A stretch of 64,000 nt of DNA, from positions 2,111,501-2,175,500 of the forward strand of contig NC_066600.1 in NCBI RefSeq assembly GCF_905475345.1, given 5' to 3'. Below are positions 50,101 through 60,500 of this stretch, in pieces. A model generated the notes under the pieces. It was not told the DNA's origin. It saw only the letters and a program-made list of their open reading frames with translations, and ran no database searches. The position numbers and the translations under genes are program-made. The first letter of the stretch is position 1. Each line of letters begins with the position of its first letter. Source of the DNA: Vespula vulgaris. Lineage: Eukaryota; Arthropoda; Insecta; Hymenoptera; Vespidae.

Positions 50101-51467
50101 TACCACGAGGAATGTAAACGATATGATTAGTTTGAAAAGTTTGACGTCTAACACGTGTGTTTCATTCATAATACGAAGAAGGACATATCGACTCTTTAAA
50201 CGAAACTTTGATTAACGAGTTCAAAACTTTACTACGAGTTTGAATTATCATACGAACTAACCATTTAAAGAATGAGAATAGCAAAACGATTATTCCTTGT
50301 CACGTTACTTGAAATCAAAGGATACGCAATTCGCAAGCATAAATCACCGAGGGTTGGAAAAAAGATAAGGATTTTATTCTTTCTCTCGAGAGAAAGAGAT
50401 AAAGAGAGAAACAAGAGTCGCCAATGTGTCTGCTTAATCTAAGAGAATCGTAAAGACGAGAAGGACAATCCTGTATTTCCTATCATAAGTGGGTCAATTG
50501 ACGTTACTTCCGTTTCTCGCGTTATCCATAACGCAATCTCTCACGTACATAATAACAGACAGAGGAGTTTTGACATTTATATTTTATTTTATAATAGACG
50601 TTCTCATTCTCGAAGCTCGAAACGTTAAAACTTATGGGATAGAGAAAAAAAATGAAAGAGACATGCTGACGAAGACGAAGAAGAATAAGAGGAGGAATTA
50701 AAAAAAAATAATAAAAAGCTTGTACGCGTGAGCTTTTGAAAAGCACTAGATGGAAGTTACTCTTTTGTCGCTTGTACATTTCCTACTTCTCGTACATCGG
50801 GTATCATTTGAAGTTGTCTGCCTTGAAGAACGGGAATATTGCATGGTAGTATATCGCGAATGAAAAAAAGAATATCTTTATCTATATGAACGGGTGTACA
50901 TGTACAAATGTATATATATATATATATACATACGTGTTTTAAGCGAGTTCGTCTACTATATGACCAAGCAGCACGTGCGTTTCTTTGACGAATCACTCAT
51001 GAAAAGAGAAACGAAAAACCCATGTATAAACATGTCTGTGAAATTTTTTTCCAACAAAAAAAAAATAAAAAGAAGAAAAAGAAAAGAAAGAGAGAGATGC
51101 ATCGACAAAAAGAAGCAAAAAGATTTGAATCGTTTCGATCGATCGCTTGGAAATCTTTTATTATTGCCGTCGTTTTTTTCTTTCTATTAAAAGAATGTTC
51201 GAAGTCAACGCATTTCTTTTCCTGTATAGATGAAGGTATCCTTGTAGATAAGAAGCAAAAATCACAGGACAAGAAAAGTTTCTTTTTCAATCTCGACGTA
51301 AATGATAACGCATTTTCCTTATCTTCTTTCTCTCCTTTTACTTTTTTCTTTAAAGATAATGGAAAAACTGTCTACTTTTTTTCCTAACAACGGCACGTGC
51401 TCTACAATTCTGCGAAATTCTCGATAAAAGGCAGCTACAGTTCATTACCTCCTATTGTCGGATAATC

Positions 51468-51525
<58 letters not shown>

Positions 51526-54500
51526 CTGAATGGCTGTCGTTTACTATTAACAGACAAAGAATGAAATATTGTAGATTAAAAAAAGCGTAAAACTTTTTAA
51601 TCAAACGACTACATTATCAGATTTGGACCAATTGAAAAAACGTCGAATAAATAAAACGTTCACTTACTTCCATTTAATTTCAACTCTCACAAAATATTTC
51701 ACTTAGGATATCAAGAGAGTTAAATACATATATACCCATATATACACAGACTAGATTTGAAAAGTTTTACGCTTGAAATAGACTTTTATATGAATAATGT
51801 ATAAATTCGCTCTTGTTTTAAAACGTCGATACGCTTTAGTTCTCCGACTAGTTTCGTAAATAACAAAATTCTACATCATATTCTTCGTTTGGAATTTAAT
51901 GAAGAAATTTAATTCAATCGTTTTAGATCTAATAGAAATAAGTATGAAAAAAAGATTATTTTGTAGAAAAAAAAAGAAACATTAATTATTTAAGAAATAA
52001 AATAGGGATATTCTAAATTTAACCTAAACGAGTCATTGACTCGAACAGTTGCCCCCTGGATGCAGCCATATAACGATATCGCGTCCGTTTGGTTTAAATT
52101 TTCCACCAACTCGATCCTAATTCGATTATTCCGTACAATGGTGAATTGATGTATCGAATATCTAAAGGCAAAAAAGGAAGAATAAGCTATAAAAATGATC
52201 CTAGCAGATCTATGTCGATAATGTTCTCTTCTTTGTGAAAATGAATCTGCATTATCGACTTCCAATTAAATGACTATTTTAATTTAGTACGACAAGTCTA
52301 ATGATAATTTCGAGATGGCACACGATATCTCCTTTTACATAATTTACATATTTGTCTCTGTGGATATACCATGTGCATATCTTTGATTATAATAACAAAT
52401 TGTCTGAATTAAATTCAATAAAACGTTACGCATTTTAATTACGATAGCACGGAAGAAAGTAGCTATTAATTGTTTACTACACGTAAACAACAAACGAATA
52501 ATTTTTTGATACACTATGTAGATAGATGTGAACGATTCTAAAAAATATTAAAATTTCATATGAAATCTTTAAGACGATGTTATATACATATACAAATATT
52601 ATAATAAAAACTTACGAGATATAACAGTTATCCATTGTATTATTCATTTTTAACGGGACGATGTTTTCATACTTGTTTTCGGGAATAAGAGGATATATTA
52701 CGTTCTAACCTATATGAAAATAATAAGTTCCTCTTCCAAGAATTTATATACATATAAGATCATGCTTCGAGAAGTAAAACGTATCAAATTTCTATGAATG
52801 CTTACGATCGCTGAGCTCAATTCCAGATATTCGTGCGTATGTGTTGGATGTCTGTGTACAAGCAGCGAACGAGAAAATTTCATTTTTATTGCCTACCTTG
52901 GCTTTAAAAACAAATATTTTTCAGGAAATTATATACATCACTATAACAATAATTCTTTTCAAAATTTTTATGTCAGTCGTGTTCAAATATACAGATCGAA
53001 GTCTTCTTTTTTCCAACATTATTATTTCACGTCACATTCGTTGCTTCAACTTCATCTTCTTCAAGCCGACTGAACATTTCCCGGGATATTCGATTATCAT
53101 CGAACCGATATATAAGTAACAATAAATATAAATATAGGTAACGTAAATAAAGTATAAGTAACAAATTAAATACAATTCTAATGTTTCTCGAATATTTACA
53201 AGAGATATATAAAGCTATAACGATCGATTCTTTCGTTATTTAATTCATTACTTATTCATTTTTTCCGCTCGCAATGAAAATAGTGAAGAGTACTACGTAA
53301 GTAAAATGAGATTCTAAATATGTTTAACGAAAATTTTTTTGTTACTTAATTCATTAAAAAATTAAAATCTATCTACAGAATAACGATTAATGAGAATTCT
53401 TATGATTTCTATGCTCTCAGAGTTTATATTACATTTTATTTCTTAATATTAAATGCAAAAATTGGTATATCACTTGATGCACAGGCTCCCGAAAGTTTTG
53501 TTCCTTAATAGTATAGGAATTAATGCGCAGTGTGCTTAAAATGGTATACCGAGCGACGGGTAGGGGGCGGGGCGGGCGGGGGGGGGGGATTTGTCCAACG
53601 GTTTTCTCGATAAATACGTCATTTTGTTCGGACGGCACCAGAGCTCGTAACAAGATCCGTATCGTCCTCATTAATTTTAGGTAATTAATACATTTTTTTC
53701 TAACATATACTCTCTTCCTATATACCAATCGATTCCTTGAAACGAGTTTTCTTCGTATAAATATTCGTAAGTCGGAGCATCGTCGCGTTGAAAAAATATT
53801 TGCGAAAATAAAATCAGCATTCTAACGGTCTCCCCCCCCCCTACAGAGGGGAGCCTCCTACGCAGTAACTTTTTTTTCACGATTTCATTACTTTTTCAAT
53901 TTTTTAACGACGATTTAATTAATAATTTTTTCTTACGATAAATTTCATAAAAACTTCTTTTCAGTTTTTTGTCGAATCATCATTGCAATCCTGCGTTATC
54001 AGACGTATTGACTCGACTCATTTTCAACCTATTTCGAATCAATTTTTCTCAATTTCGACCTACAACGTGGACGAGTGTTTTGGAGCCATCAGAGAACTTC
54101 AAAAAGTAGTGAGTAAAAAATTTAAACTTCCTCCAATGTTTATTATGGCAAGTATGAAAGGTTCGAATTACGCCGTGATAGTTCGTTATTGTTCGTGATC
54201 AATCTAAATCATCTACATCATATAATGCAACTACAAGCGAGCCAATTAACTACACACTTGAATACGTTTCAAGAAATATTTTTTTCTAAACAAATAGATA
54301 AATTAGATAACATTACAAAATAATTTTTTTACAAAAACAGATCGAACATTTTCAAATAATTATTCTATTTAATTATTCTTATATTACTTCTCATTGATGT
54401 TCTGATGGTAATTAATTACAAACACAAAGAAAAACTTTTCAAACGAAAGAAGACTCATTAGGAGCAAACTGCACTTCTATCAAAGCTAACAATTTGAGTT

Positions 54501-57500
54501 ATTAATTAGTTTGAGGTTTGTCGACTATAAACCGACTGTAATAGTACATACGTAAGTATCTATATCGAGATAGGTGGTATGAAACCACAGAATAGGTAGT
54601 ATACGATGATAGTCGCTTGTATGTCAATGGAAAGTGCAAGTCAAATGCGTGCCGCTACAATTTACCACGTGTATGTCGTTGGGCGAGACTTGAATTAAGT
54701 TACGAGTTAGGACACGAAAGTTTGTTTTACTTGAAGAACACTTTGCTTATGACTAAACGATGAATGCAAAGTGGATGCATATCAAATATACTTATGTTTC
54801 AAATATAGTTAACGTTTTATATTACGACGCTCGTTATTATTAAAATAGAGAACTTATTTAATCATTAACGGACGGTATGAAGAAACGAAGAGTCATAAAT
54901 CAAGTGTGCTGTCAACGATCTATACCTATATCTTACTATGTAAAACGATTAATTGCCGACGTTCTCTCGAATAGAACAATAACGATCGTTCTTCCATCGC
55001 TTCAATTTGCTCGAATGGTTCTGCTTACTCGAACTACTTGAAATTGAAGTAAGTCGAGGATCGAAGAAGACCTGGATAAAAAACAGACAATGAACCAAGC
55101 GACAATTCTACAAATCAATATACGATAATACTATAAAATTCGATAGTATCACTATTTTCTAAGAGAAAATCCAACAAAAAATAAGAGAAAATCCAACATA
55201 AAGGAACATCGCGTGATCTTCATGCGTGTCTATATACCATTTATTCTAATAAAAGAGTTAATAAGAGCGTTGATATCGTTAAGCATCGAATAACATAAAA
55301 CTTTAGGTCGAGGATAACAACCAAAGAATCGTTCGGAAATTACGTTATTTCGTGATAAAGATATGTATTTATCGTTTATCTACTCTTCTATACCATTCTC
55401 ACGACATCGTTAACGCGAGTAGAAATCTATTTAACCAAGTAAATATTCAAGTCTGTTTATAAGAAATTGTAAGACTTACTATTAGTTATTTTTTGTATAA
55501 CGATTAATTGAAATTCTATCATAAAGTATACACACACGCACACCTAATCTCTATGTAGGTATTTCTTAATACTCCTTATAACTATATATCGAAATTTTTT
55601 CGTACAAAGATATCGTTAAAAAAAAAAGTAATAACATGGAAAATAGTTTCCATATCGAAAAGTTCCTTTGAAAGTTGCTACAAATAAAAAGGGTCAGCTA
55701 TCTATCGAACATCGTACGATTCGAGAACGATATATTCCGTCGGTACTTTCGTCGTCCGTCGTTGTTCTCGTCGTAGAAAAGAGAAGGAGAGAGACAAAGG
55801 ACGATTTAGCACGGTAGGGTGCCAGCACCCCAAAACCTACGTGGCGAACCCCCCAAGCTTACCCCCGCCTACGAATGAGTCGCAAAACAAAAGGGGGAAG
55901 TTCGATGGCGAACTTCGTCCGAGCAAGGGACTGTCGAAGGGTCATGTGGGTGGATTTGCATTGGTTCTGCGAGACGATCTACACTCTCTTCCACGCACAC
56001 ATACAATATAGTATACTAATTTTTTATGCAACTTTTGCTACCACGACTTTGAATGGACTGCTTTTCGCGTCTTTATTTTATTTATTTATTTTTTTCATTT
56101 TGTTTTTTATTTTACTTTTTTCGTTCCCTTCGTAATATTATTATTCAAATGTTTGATCAAAAGAATTCTATACCAATGCAAATATGCAATCGACACTTTC
56201 GAGAGCTCTGCCAAGATTGATTTTATGGAACCATCTTTATTTCGCATCTGCTCTGTCACGATAGGGTTCCACATTGAATTAAAGGTTCGCTTGATTAAAG
56301 GGACTAGGAAACCTCCGACCTCTTGAATTTACAACGATCGATAATAACGATAGTGATTTCCTTACCAGATTGGAACGCTCTTATACAAGTTTACTGGCTA
56401 CGATGGAAGAATTTTCTTATGGAACTTTCCGAGCTCTTACGTTAAAGTATTCGTTTTTTATATCATGAACATTTTTATATCGTAAAAAGGGAAACCAAGA
56501 GCGGAAACAATTTCAAGATTCTAATCAGTTTTCGAAGGAAGCAGGATATAAAAATGTATCATTGACGCAAATTCTCTTTCAAACGTGATACATAAAAATA
56601 GGTTAATGATCAGGGATGAGTCACAATTCGTAAGATTAGTAGCACGTTATAGGAAAACTTTTAAATCTAACCGCATAAAGAAGTTCACTCTATAATTTCT
56701 TTATTTTTTTTTTTATTTTTTATTTTATTTTCTATCATTTTACTATTACGAAACGAAAAGCAGATAAGCCGACTGAAAGAGAAGAAGAATTTGTAGATTT
56801 CTATTTTCAGCAGTGCAGAGTTACGTGTCAGGTCTGTCGGTTGAGTGGCAACGAACATTCACGGATTGTCACAACAAGCGTGGCAACAGAAAACATTCTA
56901 CGTCTTGCACGAACCTTTTTTCATATTCTCTATATCCTTTCTATGAAAACATGACGAGGTAATGTCCTTTCGCGATAGTCAGCTCGATAATAATCATATT
57001 ACTTTGTAATAGTTACTTTTGTTAGAAAAGTTCATTCTAAAATTAGTACTGCGATATAAAATGTATTATACTCGGTATCAATTCCAGCATGGACAATTTA
57101 TGGTATTAAGTATTAAATTAAAAGAGAAGAATGAAAAATGGTACAACGAGGAGTAATTTGCGTCCTCATTTTAGAGTGAAGATCTCTTGATAGTAAATAA
57201 TGATTCTCCGTGCTTTCCTCCTTCAACTTGCTAAGCTCTAATAGACTGAGAATTATGAAAATAGCTGTCGGGAATAAAATTCTCGAGGATCCAAATAATC
57301 TTTATCAATTCGTCATCCTTCCTTCAACTAGAAGAAGGTTTCGAAGCGTTACAGGTATAGCTGTTTCGAAATTAAACAATTAAACTGCCCAAATAGATCA
57401 AAAACTTTGTTATCACTGAAGTCGTTTATAGAAACACAAATAAAGGTACGAGAAAAGTATAGAAGCGTGCTAAGTAAGTTTTATTTCAAATCCGTGTTAC

Positions 57501-60500
57501 GTACGAACGAACGAAAAGAAATGAAATTCTTTAACGTAAACGTTAACACATACGATCGAAGTTAATTACAAATGCACAGTCTCGATTTTACCATGGTTAC
57601 TCTAATTGCACATTCATGTCGTCGCGAATGTTCCTAGAAAATGAAGGCAGTCTGTCGGAGAGAGGAAGAGAGGAGAGAGAGAGAGAGAGAGAGAAACAGA
57701 CGTACGTCGCAGATAAAATACAGAGAATGAAGATGATTCGAGTATTTTAACAATCAAAGAACGTGATCTTATTTTAATTTGCAAATAAATTCAAAGCTCG
57801 TGTAACGTGCTCTTCATTCAGACTACGAAACAGATATATCCGGAAATACGTTTGTCCAAGTTTTACGCGAGGAACACGAACGTGATATTATTTATTATTC
57901 CAAACGTAAAAGTTTCCTTCGTAAAGAAAGAATTGATATAATAAGAAATATTATTTACACGTGAAAACATCTTATGATATTCACGAGTATGATGATTTTG
58001 GAGTACAGTCGCATAAGATCAGAAATATATGCAACGATAGAATGGTGCAGAAAGAAATGTCGGTGTGAAATATACGTATATTGGAAAGCCCCTTAAATGA
58101 TTCATGGGGAGCATGACTAGCGAGGGTATAGACACCATTCAGCAAGCGGCGACACCCGCCGCACATGACGTATTGATCCTCGAGAGGCACGTTCGTGGCT
58201 ACCTTTCTTCGATTTCCAAAAGCAAGGTGCTAAGCCTAAAATTCTTTTTTTTTTATTTGTTTTTTTTCTTTTTTCTTTTTATAGAGACTTATTGCACTCC
58301 CTGCACAAAGCTCAATACATTGCTGCTGGGCACGTAACGGGAGTAACCCTCCTACTAGAGCTCTTTTCGTGATACTCGACGCATTATTTCTTCCTGCATG
58401 ATTTTCATGTGAAAATGTTTTCCGTTGAAATGTTTCCACGTGACTACATACTATCAGATCATTTACATAATACTAAGCTATACACATATATGTAGATTGA
58501 GAACACTGATATAACATCGAACTTCTGTTTTAAACGAAATTCAACATGCGAAAAAAAAAATTATGTCGGAAAAAAAATTAGCGTATTATCTCTGTGACAC
58601 GGATAGAAATGCATATGAACGTCATAAATTTTACTTGGTTTTGATGCTTCGAAGCTTTAAAGATTAACTCTTTGAACAGAAAATTTAATTGGATTCTTTA
58701 GCGAAATTTGGAATATTCGCGAAAACGTGGGAAATAATTCAATCGGATGATTTGTACAAGCTTTCATGGGGGAATTCATTCGTAATGTTAGTTTATTACT
58801 CGACATAAAAATGATATATTACTTTTAAAAATGGTTTTTAAAGAATAACGTTTAAAATGTTTGTACCATTCTTCTCGGATATATATTTCTTTGATATTTA
58901 CGTAAATATAATTATTTACATTTTTAAATTTAACATATGTGAAACGAGATAGATAAATATTTTTTAAAAATAATTTGATATCGACGCGCAGGCACGAAAT
59001 ATAGTTTTCTTTTTTTATAGATCTGTTTAAAATCTCCGCAGTATCTTTCTATTCCTATAAAATTAAAGGACAACAGGAAAGCATAGAATTCGTGCTCCGT
59101 GTCTAAAATAGCGTACGTCGGAGTTTGAATATCAATAAGCCGACGTTGTCGTTATTAATTTAATGGATTTTCCGCTAAATTAGAGGGGATTACTCTGTCT
59201 AATAGTTAGAGTCGGATCTTGTACACAAAGTATCTCAAAGTCCGTCACGTTCCATATAGAGATTTTCAAAGAGTTGACCCAACGAATAAGATACGAACGC
59301 AAATTTATGTCGGGTCAGTGGACAAGACGCAAAGTTCCAATTATATTTTACGTTTATCAAACGAGATAGAAAATTGTAACTGCAAAGAGCATTGGTAATA
59401 AAATATCTGAATAATTTCAGGATGATGCTTATGTTAATTATTTATCATACATCGAAACGTAATAAATGGATGATCCGTATAAGATACATAAACCAAAACT
59501 TAGTTATACTTACTGAACCGAGTGAACAAATAAAAGAATGAAAGATGGTACGAGCAAATCATCGCTGCCGAATTTCCAACGTCTACCAAATGCGATCAAA
59601 CCTGGCATGATGTTTCTGAAGATTCGACTAAGTCAGTCGTTGCTCAATTTTCCGAAACAAAGGATATTGAATGATGACATCACCCATATTACAATAATTC
59701 GTGTTCGAACAATGATCCGGCTACTTGACCAGGAAAAAAAGAAGAGAAACACGTGACTGGTCAAGCAACTCGACGCAACGAGAATACAAACTCTTACGAG
59801 ATGAGTCTCACGGCACGACTGACGGTCCATTGATGCGATAACAACGGGAGGAGAGAGGAAGAGAGAGGAAGAAAAGGTCGAGAGCTCCCACGTGGAGATA
59901 ATTTGGAAGTATACGTAGTGCTGTTCGTAACGATGTTCCAAGACTTCCTTCGAGCCGGAAGTTGCGTCTCTTCGAACGCCACCATTCCTAAGTGTGTACC
60001 AAGCGAGATCGACAGAACGGTAATGGCTAAATGCCGGGAAATTCGAAATCGATACATAGTATCCTACAAGGAACGTTCTTTATCTATTGTCTCGGGACTA
60101 GGATCGTTTGAATGCACAGGAGATTCGTCTTGTATCGTTAACGATCGTAATGAGAGAACCTGAGTAACAAACATACGTGAAGGATCTAAAAAACAAAAAA
60201 TTCAACGATCTATCGAACAGTTGTACGAGCTGAGAAAATGGGAAAAATTATAGAAAGCAAAAGAGAAAGGGAAGATTCGTTAAGAGTGTCGAGATATCGA
60301 CGATGCTCGCCAGAACGAGTTTTAATTTACGGTGCTGTCAACCGGTGCAAAGGAAGGACTCGTGCAGAACCGTATGATATTGTACGTACTATCGTATATC
60401 GAGAAACGGCCGATTACTCGCTCTACGAAAATGGAATGGACGCTCGCCAATTTCCTGCCACTCGCTCATTGTATTTCTCGTTCTTTGTCACGATCCGCCG

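Larger units (their letters stand above)
48317..59513. other. Lipase intron 1, main part
   Basis: This is 11 kb of mostly AT-rich sequence between exon 2 and the candidate alternative first exon. It carries a (TA)n tract at 51,471-51,521, a G-rich run at 53,560-53,590, several orphan exon-like open frames on both strands, and a probable transposase relic. No complete gene could be assembled from the fragments. Confidence 0.5.
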
